Below, piece after piece: positions 15,474 to 22,874 of a DNA stretch of 47,408 nucleotides. The stretch spans positions 1-47,408 of the forward strand of contig JAKBNI010000006.1 in NCBI GenBank assembly GCA_021831125.1. The letters are read 5' to 3'. The position numbers and the translations under genes are program-made. Every line of letters starts with the position of its first letter. The first letter of the stretch is position 1. The notes beneath the pieces were generated by a model that made no database searches, was not told where the DNA came from, and saw only the letters and a program-made list of their open reading frames with translations. The stretch is from Actinomycetes bacterium (GTDB lineage: Bacteria; Actinomycetota; Acidimicrobiia; Acidimicrobiales; RAAP-2).

Positions 15474-16367
15474 ATGGCCACCGCGCTGCGCCTGGGCACC
15501 TTCACCCCGTCGGTGCTGCTCGAGGTAGCCCGTCGCAGCGGAGCGCTCGCGCGCGCGAGACTCGAGGTCGACGAGGTCCCGGTGGAGTCGTCCCCGGCGC
15601 AGTTTCGGTCCCTCCTCGCGGGCGACCTGGACGCCGTCCTCACGAGCCCGGACAACGTCGTCGCCTACCACTTCCTCACCCGCAACCCCCTCGAGCGCCG
15701 CATCCCCCTCGTCATCGAGGCGGCGATCGACCGCGGCCTGGGCCTCTCGCTCTGGGCCCGCGCGGGAGTCGAGGACCCGTGGCCGGGCGCCACCCTCGCC
15801 GTCGACGTCGCGACCTCGGGCTTCGCCTTCGTCGGCTACGCCCTGCTCGCGCGGCGGGGCCTCGCCCGCGACGCCGTCCAGGTCGTGGCCCTGGGGTCGA
15901 CGCCTCGGCGCGCCGCAGCCCTCGTCGAGGGGCGCTGCGACCTGACCGTTCTGAACGCCGGCAACCAGTACCGGGCCCGCGCCGCGGGCGCCCGCCTCCT
16001 CGGCGAGGCGAGTGACCTCGGCCCCTACCTGGGCACCGTCCTCGCGGGGTTGGCCGCCCCGTCCCCCGAGCGCCGCCGCCTAGCCGAGGTCCTGGTCGAG
16101 GTGGCCGACGCGATCGTGGGCGGTCGCCACGACGACGACGTGCGCCGAGCCGCCGCCGACCGGCTCGGGCTCGGGGCCGCCGACGCCACGGACTTCGTCG
16201 ACCTGCTGCGCGACCCCGAGCGTGGGCTCGTCGCCGGGGGGACGGTGGAGCGCCGCTCGGTGCGCACCCTCGAAGTGCTGAGGCGCGCGGCCGAGCCCGA
16301 CCCCGGCCTCGACGCCGTCGAGGCCGGTCTCGAGGACCTGGTGGCCCCGGGTCACCTCATGGACTGA
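15474..16367 (+). CDS. Signal-less periplasmic-binding-fold protein (NMT1/SsuA-like)
   Basis: The 297-residue protein begins directly with the first strand of a type II periplasmic-binding fold (ALRLGTFTPSVLLEVARRSG) and has no signal peptide, although NMT1/ThiY/SsuA relatives are normally exported. Other family features are SLLAGDLDAVLTSPDNV and ALVEGRCDLTVLNAGN. The C-terminal 100 residues are helical and charged. There are no permease or ATPase genes beside it. It starts one base after the E2 stop and is followed by an aldehyde dehydrogenase, so it belongs to the catabolic operon. It may be a cytosolic ligand-binding or enzymatic protein acting on a pathway intermediate. Function is unassigned. 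Confidence 0.72.
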   Translation: MATALRLGTFTPSVLLEVARRSGALARARLEVDEVPVESSPAQFRSLLAGDLDAVLTSPDNVVAYHFLTRNPLERRIPLVIEAAIDRGLGLSLWARAGVEDPWPGATLAVDVATSGFAFVGYALLARRGLARDAVQVVALGSTPRRAAALVEGRCDLTVLNAGNQYRARAAGARLLGEASDLGPYLGTVLAGLAAPSPERRRLAEVLVEVADAIVGGRHDDDVRRAAADRLGLGAADATDFVDLLRDPERGLVAGGTVERRSVRTLEVLRRAAEPDPGLDAVEAGLEDLVAPGHLMD

Positions 16368-16376
16368 GGAGGCGAC

Positions 16377-17882
16377 GTGGCCAACACCACCCGCAGCGAC
16401 GAACTTCTGACCGACCGACCGGTGTGGGGATCGCTCATCGCCGGCTCGTTCCGGGGCCACGCCGGCGCGGACCTCTTCACCGTTCACGAAGCGGCGACCG
16501 GTCGGTCGCTCGCCGACGTCGTCGCCGCCTCCGACGCCGAGGTCGCCGACGCGGTCGAGGACAGCCGTCGCGCCTACGAGGAGGTCTGGCGCAGGCTCTC
16601 CCCGCGAGAGCGTGCCGCCTCGATGCGCGAGGTGGCCGCGCGCTTCAGGGCCCACGCCGATGAGCTCGGCGAGCTGTGCGCGCGCGAGGTCGGCAAGCCG
16701 CGCCGCGACGCGCTGCGGGTCGACGTGGTCTCCAGTCACACGAGCTTCGACTACTACGCCGGCATCGCCGACACCGTGCCGGGCCATATCGTGGACCAGG
16801 GACCGATCGAGGCGCGGGTGGTCTACGAGCCCTACGGCGTCGTCGCAGCGATCCTGCCGTTCAACTGGCCCCCCATCCACTTCTCCAAGAAGTGCGCCCC
16901 GGCGCTCGCGGTCGGCAACACCGTGGTGCTCAAGCCTGGCGAGCAGGCGCCCCTGACGGTGCTGCGCCTGGCCGAGCTCGCCAATGAGGTCCTGCCTCCG
17001 GGGGTCATAAACGTCGTGAGCGGCGTGGGCGCGGGCCCGGCCCTGGTGAGCCACCCGCGGGTGGAGCGGATCTCCTTCACGGGCTCGACGGCGACCGGCC
17101 GCCGGGTGCTCGAGGGCGCGGCGAGGAACCTGACCTACGCGACGATGGAGCTCGGGGGGAAGAACGCCCTCTTGGTGCTCGACGACGCCGACCTCGACCA
17201 GGCGGTGGCGGTGGCGATCGAGGGGATGTTCTACAACCAGGGCGAGGCGTGCACCTCAACCTCGCGCATCGTCATCGAGGAGCCCCTCTACGACGAGTTC
17301 GCCCGCCGCTTCGTCGAGGCCACCGCGCGCCTCGTGGTGGGCGACCCCCTGGACGAGGCCACCGACATCGGCCCGATGGTCGACGCCCGCCAGCGCGATC
17401 GCGTCAACCACTACATCGAGGTCGGCCTCGCCGAGGGCGCGACCCTGCTCTTCCGGGGCGACGTCCCCCACGGACAGCCCCTCGGCGAGGGCTACTTCGT
17501 GCCCCCGGTCGTCTTCGGCGACGTGACTCCGGCGATGACCATCGCCCGCGAGGAGATCTTCGGGCCGGTCGCGAGCCTGCTGCGCGCGGCCGACGACGCG
17601 CAGGCCATCGCCATCGCCAACGACTCCGACTACGGGCTCACCGCGGCGATCTGCACCCGCGACGAGGTCCGCGCGTCGCGCCTGGCCGAGCGGCTCGAGG
17701 TCGGCATGGTCTTCGTGAACAACTACACCCGCCGGACCTACATCGGCTCGCCCTTCGGCGGCGTGAAGGGCAGTGGCTTCGGACGCGAGTACGCGCCCGA
17801 GACGCTGCACGAGTTCGTGCGCGCGAAGAACGTCCGCTTCCCCTCGGGACGGGGCCCGGTACCCGGATGGCCGCCCCGATGA
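16377..17882 (+). CDS. Aldehyde dehydrogenase (NAD(P)+), catabolic island
   Basis: This full-length 501-residue ALDH has all active residues: Asn163 (PFNWPP), Lys186 (LKPGEQ), the FTGSTATG NAD loop, Glu258 (MELGGKN) and nucleophile Cys292 (GEACTSTSR). The GTG at 16377 follows a GAGGAGG site, 9 bases after the previous stop. It oxidises an aldehyde to the acid in the cytosol. The sequence around Cys (EACTS rather than VCCAG) and PPIHFSKK resemble semialdehyde and aromatic aldehyde dehydrogenases rather than the deoC-linked enzyme at 41802. It closes the plus arm of the island, and the TetR gene follows after 30 bases. Confidence 0.92.
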   Translation: MANTTRSDELLTDRPVWGSLIAGSFRGHAGADLFTVHEAATGRSLADVVAASDAEVADAVEDSRRAYEEVWRRLSPRERAASMREVAARFRAHADELGELCAREVGKPRRDALRVDVVSSHTSFDYYAGIADTVPGHIVDQGPIEARVVYEPYGVVAAILPFNWPPIHFSKKCAPALAVGNTVVLKPGEQAPLTVLRLAELANEVLPPGVINVVSGVGAGPALVSHPRVERISFTGSTATGRRVLEGAARNLTYATMELGGKNALLVLDDADLDQAVAVAIEGMFYNQGEACTSTSRIVIEEPLYDEFARRFVEATARLVVGDPLDEATDIGPMVDARQRDRVNHYIEVGLAEGATLLFRGDVPHGQPLGEGYFVPPVVFGDVTPAMTIAREEIFGPVASLLRAADDAQAIAIANDSDYGLTAAICTRDEVRASRLAERLEVGMVFVNNYTRRTYIGSPFGGVKGSGFGREYAPETLHEFVRAKNVRFPSGRGPVPGWPPR

Positions 17883-17900
17883 GGGGTAACCGGGCCTCGC

Positions 17901-17906
17901 TAGTCT
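17901..17906 (+). promoter_or_regulatory. -10 element of a leaderless TetR transcript
   Basis: TAGTCT ends 6 nt before the TetR ATG at 17913, and there is no ribosome-binding site, so transcription probably starts at or next to the start codon. Confidence 0.5.
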
Positions 17907-17912
17907 TGGCCG

Positions 17913-18521
17913 ATGACGCGTGACCGCATCCTGGAGGCGGCGGCCCACGAGATCGAGCGCAACGGTCTGACCCAGTTCCGGGTCAAGCGCGTGGCGCTTG
18001 AGGCCGGCATTTCGGTGGCCCTGCTCTACAGCTACTTCAGTGACCGCGAGGACCTCATCGCCTCGGCCATCGTCCACCGGTTCCGGGCGGTCCTGCACGA
18101 CCTCGCCGAGACCTTCACCCGCCCCATGCTCGACGTGGCGACGGCGGCCGAGCTGCGCGCGGCCATGCGCACGGTCATCGCCGAGGCGCAGGTCCCCGCC
18201 CGCACCGAGGCCCGGATCCAGCGCATCGAGTCGATGTCCTTCGCGCGCCACAACCCCACCGCCTCCCAGGGCATCGCCGAGGCGAAGAGGGAGACGGCTC
18301 AGTTCATCGTCGCCCGGGTGCAGCCGCTGGAGGAACGAGGGCTGCTCGCCGAGGGGATGAGCGCCGTGGCGTTCGCCCGCGTCTGGTACGCGCTGTTCTT
18401 CGGCCAGATCGAGCTCGAGGGCGAGCACGCGCTGTCGGTGGGCGACGAGGAGTGGCTCACCGCCCTGACGGTCCTCGCCGACGGGGCCATCCGTCGCGAG
18501 GCCAGCCCGGCACTCGACTGA
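17913..18521 (+). CDS. TetR family transcriptional regulator
   Basis: The 202-residue protein has an N-terminal TetR helix-turn-helix (about residues 4-47, with ILEAAAHEIERNG and VALLYSYFSDREDLI) and a variable helical ligand-binding C-terminus. The ATG at 17913 has no ribosome-binding site but follows a TAGTCT element by 6 nt, indicating a leaderless mRNA. It is 30 bases downstream of the catabolic aldehyde dehydrogenase. It is the only regulator next to the island, so it is a candidate to control it, though no palindrome was seen directly upstream of its own gene. Ligand unknown. Confidence 0.88.
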   Translation: MTRDRILEAAAHEIERNGLTQFRVKRVALEAGISVALLYSYFSDREDLIASAIVHRFRAVLHDLAETFTRPMLDVATAAELRAAMRTVIAEAQVPARTEARIQRIESMSFARHNPTASQGIAEAKRETAQFIVARVQPLEERGLLAEGMSAVAFARVWYALFFGQIELEGEHALSVGDEEWLTALTVLADGAIRREASPALD

Positions 18522-18522
18522 G

Positions 18523-19134
18523 TCAGTCCAGGGCCAGGAGCTCGCGGGCCCACACCGTGACGCAGAGGGCGTAGCCGATCTCGAAGATGATCTCGCCGGT
18601 CAGGAGGTGGGTGAACCCCCAGTCGGGCAGCGAGGCCGCGGCCACCACGCCACCGATCAGCAGCACCCAGAAGCCGACACTGGCGAGCGTGGACGCGCGC
18701 CGTCGCATGATCCGCCACGACGCGCCGAGCTGCACGAGCGCCCCGACGACGCCGACGGTCATGTGGGCCCAGTTGAGGAACGCGCCCTTGTTGAAGGGGG
18801 TCAGCAGGAGGAGGATCAGCATGACCGAGACGACGCGTGCGCTCACCCAGCCGACTACCTCCACGCCCTCCTCGCGCAAGATCCCAGCGAACCACCACAG
18901 GCCGGCCGAGGCGACGACGTAGCCCACCACCGCGAACACGATGGTCTCGGCGTGCACGCCGTAGTAGGAGATCCCGTCCTTCTCGGCCACGTGGTCGTGG
19001 ATCAATAGGACGCACAGGGCGAGTGCCCCGAAAAAGACCCCCTGGCTCGCGAGGACGATCCGGCGCGCCCGCTCGTAGGGGACGGCGACGGCCGACGTCT
19101 CGACGTCGACGCCGTGGCTCGTCCCGTGGGCCAT
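18523..19134 (-). CDS. Integral membrane protein, unknown function
   Basis: The 203-residue protein has about six hydrophobic helices after a 30-residue N-terminus containing several His residues (MAHGTSHGVD). I do not recognise a family. The segment HAETIVFAVVGYVVASAGLWWF and a loop RIMRRRAS between helices are visible. Its ATG at 19134 overlaps the stop of the pyrophosphatase gene by one base (TGATG), so the two form a transcription unit. A link to membrane energetics or pyrophosphate is possible from context only. Confidence 0.72.
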   Translation of the reverse strand: MAHGTSHGVDVETSAVAVPYERARRIVLASQGVFFGALALCVLLIHDHVAEKDGISYYGVHAETIVFAVVGYVVASAGLWWFAGILREEGVEVVGWVSARVVSVMLILLLLTPFNKGAFLNWAHMTVGVVGALVQLGASWRIMRRRASTLASVGFWVLLIGGVVAAASLPDWGFTHLLTGEIIFEIGYALCVTVWARELLALD

Positions 19135-19616
19135 CAGCCGGTGTAGCGCGCCCTCGAGGCCGCCAGCTCCTCGAGCGCGGCGGCCCGCGGCGCGTAGTTC
19201 TCGACCTTCACCCACTTCCCCTCTTCGAGGTCCTTGTACACCGTGAAGAAGTGCGAGATCCGGTCGAGGTCGGCCTTGGGCACGTCGCCGATGTCCGCGG
19301 CGTCCTTCCAGTGCTTGTCGTAGGCGGGGACGCAGATGAGCTTCTCGTCGCGGCCCTTCTCGTCGGTCATGACGCACATGCCGAGGATCCGTGACTCGAT
19401 CAGGCAGCCCGGGAAGGTCGGGAAGGCCGTCAGGACCAGGGCGTCCAGGGGGTCCCCGTCGCCCCCGAGCGTGTCGGGGATGAAGCCGTACTCGGCCGGG
19501 TAGCCCATGGAGACGGTGAGGTGCCGGTCGAGCTTGATCTGGTGGGTCTCGTGGTCGTACTCGTACTTGTTGGCGCTCCCCCGGGGGATCTCGATGATCA
19601 CGTTGACGGTCTCCAC
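19134..19616 (-). CDS. ppa: Inorganic pyrophosphatase (family I)
   Basis: The 160-residue enzyme hydrolyses pyrophosphate to phosphate in the cytosol, pulling biosynthetic reactions forward. It has the family I signature: IPRGSANKYEYD near the N-terminus, the DGDPLDALVL active-site Asp cluster, and HFFTVYKDLEEGKWVKV near the C-terminus. The length is standard for bacterial hexameric enzymes. The GTG at 19616 is chosen because AAGGAGG lies 4 nt upstream. The divergent neighbour is a 3-hydroxyacyl-CoA dehydrogenase. Confidence 0.95.
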   Translation of the reverse strand: METVNVIIEIPRGSANKYEYDHETHQIKLDRHLTVSMGYPAEYGFIPDTLGGDGDPLDALVLTAFPTFPGCLIESRILGMCVMTDEKGRDEKLICVPAYDKHWKDAADIGDVPKADLDRISHFFTVYKDLEEGKWVKVENYAPRAAALEELAASRARYTG

Positions 19617-19728
19617 GGCGCCTCCTTGTGCGACGGCTGGACCCATGGTAGCGAGCCCCCCGGAGGGGTCCACGGCGCCGTCGTAGACTCGCCGGCGGCC
19701 CGGCAACGCCGTGGACAAGGAGGTCCTC

Positions 19729-20583
19729 GTGGAGAGAATCGGTGTAGTGGGCTGCGGGCTCATGGGTTCGGGCATCGCGGAGGTCGCCGCGCGCGCCGGC
19801 GGCCAGGTGATCGTCGTGGAGCAGGACTTCAAGTCCCTCGAGCGGGGCCGGGAGCGGGTCGATCGCTCGCTGTCGCGGGCCGTCGCCTCGGGCAAGCTCG
19901 CCGAGGACGTCGCCGAGCGCACCCACGCGAACCTCACCTTCACCCTCGAGCTCGACGCGCTCGAGGACCGCGAGCTCGTCGTCGAGGCCGTCGCCGAGGA
20001 CGAGGCGACGAAGCTGGCGGTCTTCGCGACCCTCGACCGGGTCGTGCGCGACGCCGACGCCCTGCTCGCGACGAACACCTCGTCGATCCCGATCATCAAG
20101 CTCGCGATGGCCACCCGCCGCCCGGAGCAGGTCATCGGTATGCACTTCTTCAACCCGGTACCGGTCCTGCGGCTGGTCGAGCTCATCTCGTCGCTCCTCA
20201 CCTCGGCCGAGTCGACGGCCAAGGCCCGCGCCTACGCCACCGACACGCTCGGCAAGACCGTCATCACCTCGCCCGACCGGGCGGGCTTCGTCGTCAACGC
20301 GCTCCTCATCCCCTACCTGCTCTCGGCGATACGGATGCTGGAGTCGGGCTTCGCCAGCGCCGAGGACATCGACACCGGCATGGTCGTGGGCTGCGCGCAC
20401 CCGATGGGCCCGCTCGCCCTCACGGACCTGATCGGCCTGGACACGACGCTCGCCGTGGCCGAGTCGCTCTACGAGGAGTTCAAGGAGTCCCACCTCGCGC
20501 CCCCGCCGCTGCTCAGCCGCATGACCCAGGCGGGCCTGCTCGGACGCAAGTCGGGTCAGGGCTTCTACTCCTACCGCTCCTAA
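19729..20583 (+). CDS. 3-hydroxybutyryl-CoA dehydrogenase family protein
   Basis: The 284-residue protein has the N-terminal NAD fold (GVVGCGLMGSGIAE), TNTSSIPI, the catalytic region GMHFFNPVPVLRLVE (His and Glu of the dyad) and the C-terminal domain PMGPLALTDLIGLDT. Members oxidise (S)-3-hydroxyacyl-CoA, or reduce acetoacetyl-CoA in reverse. A GTG 18 bases further upstream also reads in frame, but the AAGGAGG site inside that stretch sits 5 nt before GTG 19729 and fixes the start. A TAGACT element at 19684-19689 could be its -10 with a short leader. No other beta-oxidation genes are nearby. Confidence 0.92.
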   Translation: MERIGVVGCGLMGSGIAEVAARAGGQVIVVEQDFKSLERGRERVDRSLSRAVASGKLAEDVAERTHANLTFTLELDALEDRELVVEAVAEDEATKLAVFATLDRVVRDADALLATNTSSIPIIKLAMATRRPEQVIGMHFFNPVPVLRLVELISSLLTSAESTAKARAYATDTLGKTVITSPDRAGFVVNALLIPYLLSAIRMLESGFASAEDIDTGMVVGCAHPMGPLALTDLIGLDTTLAVAESLYEEFKESHLAPPPLLSRMTQAGLLGRKSGQGFYSYRS

Positions 20584-20588
20584 CCCCC

Positions 20589-20594
20589 TACGCT
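20589..20594 (+). promoter_or_regulatory. purU: -10 element of a leaderless purU transcript
   Basis: TACGCT ends 6 nt before the purU ATG at 20601. It lies just after the stop of the dehydrogenase gene, so purU can be expressed on its own. Confidence 0.45.
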
Positions 20595-20600
20595 CGGGGG

Positions 20601-21458
20601 ATGACCGGCGCCGTCACCTACGTCGCCACCCTGCGTTGCGCGGACGCACCGGGGATCGTCCACGCGACGACCTCGGCCATCGTGGCCGTGGGCGGGAACA
20701 TCCTGGAGAACGACCAGTTCACCGACCCGGTGACCGGGCTGTTCTGCATGCGCACGCGCTTCGAGACGGCCCTCGACGCGCCCGAGCGGGTCGCCGCCCG
20801 GCTCGGCGGGGACCTCGTGCACTTCTCCCCGGTGCTGCGCGTGCGCCGAGAGGACCGGCGCCGCCGCGCGGTGGTGATGGTCTCAGAGCACGACCACTGC
20901 CTCGCCGACCTCTTCTACCGGGTCGAGCACGGCGAGATCCCCCTCGAGGTCACCGCCGTCGTCTCCAACCACTCCACGCTCGCCCCCCTCGCCCAGCACC
21001 ACGGGGTCCCCTTCGTCGAGATCCCCGTCACCCCCGAGACCAGGGCCGAGGCCGAGGGCGAGCTGCGCCGGGTGGTCGCCGAGACCGACACGGACTACGT
21101 CATCCTCGCGCGCTACATGCAGATCCTCACACCCGAGCTGTGCGCGGCGTTCGAGGGGCGCATCGTCAACATCCACCACTCGTTCCTGCCGGGCTTCAAG
21201 GGAGCCCGGCCGTACCATCGGGCGTACGAGCGCGGGGTCAAGCTCATTGGCGCCACCGCCCACTTCGTCACGGCCGACCTCGACGAGGGCCCGATTATCG
21301 ACCAGGACGTGGCTCGGGTCACCCACGCCCGGACCCCAAAGGAGTTGGTCGCCATCGGCCGAGACGTGGAGCGCATCGTGCTGAGCCGCGCGGTGAAGCT
21401 GCTCGCCGAGGACCGCGTGGCGCTGGTCGGCCAGCGCACCGTGGTCTTCTCCCAGTAG
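20601..21458 (+). CDS. purU: Formyltetrahydrofolate deformylase
   Basis: The 285-residue protein hydrolyses 10-formyltetrahydrofolate to formate and tetrahydrofolate, balancing one-carbon pools or making formate for PurT. An N-terminal ACT domain (residues 1-80, DAPGIVHATTSAI and GGNILENDQF) precedes the formyltransferase domain with VVSNHS, the NIHHSFLPGFKGARPYHRAY signature and DLDEGPIIDQD. Length is normal. The ATG at 20601 has a G-rich stretch upstream but also a TACGCT element 6 nt before it, pointing to a leaderless start. Confidence 0.95.
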   Translation: MTGAVTYVATLRCADAPGIVHATTSAIVAVGGNILENDQFTDPVTGLFCMRTRFETALDAPERVAARLGGDLVHFSPVLRVRREDRRRRAVVMVSEHDHCLADLFYRVEHGEIPLEVTAVVSNHSTLAPLAQHHGVPFVEIPVTPETRAEAEGELRRVVAETDTDYVILARYMQILTPELCAAFEGRIVNIHHSFLPGFKGARPYHRAYERGVKLIGATAHFVTADLDEGPIIDQDVARVTHARTPKELVAIGRDVERIVLSRAVKLLAEDRVALVGQRTVVFSQ

Positions 21459-21842
21459 TCAGCGGGGCAGCCGCTCGAGCATCGCGACCAGATCCTCGCG
21501 CCCGACGCCGTGTCGCCGCGCCACCTCGACGAGCTCCTTGAGCTTCACCGCGACGGCCCCCCGATCGGGTCGGCCCGAGACGCGCAGCCGCCGTCCCCGA
21601 CCCATCTCGACCACCCCCTCCTCACGCAGTACCCGCAGCGCGCGCAGCACAGTGTTCGCGTTCACCCCGAGCTCGGCCGCCAGGTCGCGCGCCTGGGGCA
21701 GTTGCTCACCGGGCCACGCCTCGCCGTCGAGGATCGCCCGGCGGATCTCGGCGGCCACCTGCTCGTGCAGCAGCATCGGGTCGCCCCGGTCCGGTGGGGT
21801 CAGGCCCAGCCCGGAACCACCCGTCGACTTGACTCCGTCCAT
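21459..21842 (-). CDS. GntR family regulator, YtrA subfamily
   Basis: The 127-residue protein is a short GntR protein: a winged helix-turn-helix (about residues 25-90, EQVAAEIRRAILDGEAWPGEQLP and LAAELGVNANTVLRALRVL) followed by only about 37 residues of helix, as in the YtrA group. These proteins usually repress small membrane or ABC operons next to them. The ATG at 21842 follows a perfect minus-strand TATAAT by 7 nt, so the mRNA is probably leaderless. ACGCTA/TAGCGT half-sites overlap this promoter and the divergent one. Autoregulation together with control of the two secreted-protein genes is the obvious model. Confidence 0.87.
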   Translation of the reverse strand: MDGVKSTGGSGLGLTPPDRGDPMLLHEQVAAEIRRAILDGEAWPGEQLPQARDLAAELGVNANTVLRALRVLREEGVVEMGRGRRLRVSGRPDRGAVAVKLKELVEVARRHGVGREDLVAMLERLPR

Positions 21843-21874
21843 GACGCTAATTATAGTAGCGTTAATGACGCTAA
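21829..21874. promoter_or_regulatory. Back-to-back leaderless promoters with GntR operator half-sites
   Basis: On the plus strand, TTGACT (21829-21834), a 17-nt spacer and TATAGT (21852-21857) lie 7 nt before the ATG at 21865. On the minus strand, TATAAT (21855-21850) lies 7 nt before the ATG at 21842. The two -10 elements overlap. Half-sites ACGCTA (21844-21849), TAGCGT (21857-21862) and ACGCTA (21868-21873) flank and overlap them, and the 10-mer ATGACGCTAA is repeated directly at 21841 and 21865, so each copy contains or overlaps a start codon. Confidence 0.75.
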
Positions 21875-22416
21875 CCGCACCCTCACCGACGCACCCGTCA
21901 CCGGCCTCGCCCGAGGCCCTCATCCCCGAGGCCCGGCGGCGCGGGCGACGCCGGGCGCTCCGGCGGGCCGTCTTCGCCCTCGCCACGGTCCTTGTCGCCG
22001 GGACGGCCCTCCTTACGGCGCTCGCCGCCTCGAGCGCTTCCGGCGGGCACGGTCTGGGCGGGGCGGGCGCCGTCGCGGCGTCGGCCCCGCGGGTCACCAC
22101 CTGTACCGGTCGCGCGGTCGTCGAGCCGTCGACCCTGACGCTCAGCTGCGCCGACGCCAACGCGGCCCTCACGGCGACCCGCTGGAGCGCGTGGGCGACC
22201 GCCGCGGCGCGTGGCGTGACGACCTTCGCGGTGAACCTGTGCACGCCCAACTGCGCGTCCTCGCCGCTGCGCTACTTCCGCGGAGCGACCGTCGTCCTCG
22301 ACCGTCCGGTGGCCACCGCGCGCGGCGAGCGCTTCTCGCGGGCCGTCGTGACCTATCGATCGGGTTCGATCGACCACCGCTACGTCCAGCTCCTCACGAC
22401 CGGGGGCCAGGCGTGA
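21865..22416 (+). CDS. Small secreted or membrane-anchored protein, paralogue A
   Basis: The 183-residue protein has a basic N-terminus (RRRGRRRALRR, about 24-34), one hydrophobic helix (about 36-55) and an exported domain with four Cys: TTCTGRA, LSCADAN and the LCTPNCA pair. The domain ends with LRYFRGATVVLDRPV and VTYRSGS. I recognise it only as an uncharacterised actinobacterial secreted-domain type. The next gene encodes a paralogue with the same four Cys and the same motif order. The two genes overlap by 4 bases (GTGA). Its leaderless promoter lies in the GntR operator region, so it is probably repressed by the divergent regulator. The Cys pairs probably form disulfides outside the cell. 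Confidence 0.75.
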   Translation: MTLTAPSPTHPSPASPEALIPEARRRGRRRALRRAVFALATVLVAGTALLTALAASSASGGHGLGGAGAVAASAPRVTTCTGRAVVEPSTLTLSCADANAALTATRWSAWATAAARGVTTFAVNLCTPNCASSPLRYFRGATVVLDRPVATARGERFSRAVVTYRSGSIDHRYVQLLTTGGQA

Positions 22417-22874
22417 GGCGGCTGCGCTCCTTTCTCATCGCGCTACCCCTCGCGCTCGTCGCCGTCGCGCCCGCCGCGCTGCCCGGCCCGGCCGGGGCCA
22501 CCGCGACCCCGGGCCTCCTCGCGTGCTCCGGCCACGTCCTCCACCGGCCCACGTCGTTCGTGATCGCCTGCGCCGACGGCTACACGACCCTCCGCGCGAT
22601 CCACTGGACGACGTGGGGGGCGCACTCGGCCACCGCGGTCGCGACCTTCGGCGCCAACCCCTGCACCCCGTACTGCGCGGCCTCGAAGATGCGCTACTTC
22701 CCTCGCGCGACGGTCCGTCTCGGAGACCCCGTCCGAACTCGTCACGGCATCCTCTACTCCGACATGACCGTCCACTACCGTCAGGGCTCGAAGCCACGAA
22801 CGTTCACGTTCTCGTGGAAGGGAGACCCGGGATTCAAGGGGACGAGAGCGGTTCCACGTCGCGCATCCTCCTGA
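22413..22874 (+). CDS. Small secreted protein, paralogue B
   Basis: The 153-residue protein begins at GTG 22413, overlapping the previous TGA. It has a classical signal peptide (VRRLRSFLIALPLALVAVAP, cleavage near AGA-TA at about 30). The mature domain repeats the plan of paralogue A: LACSGHV, IACADGY, a Trp-containing core (IHWTTWGAHSATAVATFG), PCTPYCA, MRYFPRATVRLGDPV and VHYRQGSK. The four Cys align with those of paralogue A. The function is unknown. The similarity and tandem order indicate an old duplication, since DNA identity is modest. The gluconokinase gene overlaps its 3' end. Confidence 0.78.
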   Translation: MRRLRSFLIALPLALVAVAPAALPGPAGATATPGLLACSGHVLHRPTSFVIACADGYTTLRAIHWTTWGAHSATAVATFGANPCTPYCAASKMRYFPRATVRLGDPVRTRHGILYSDMTVHYRQGSKPRTFTFSWKGDPGFKGTRAVPRRASS

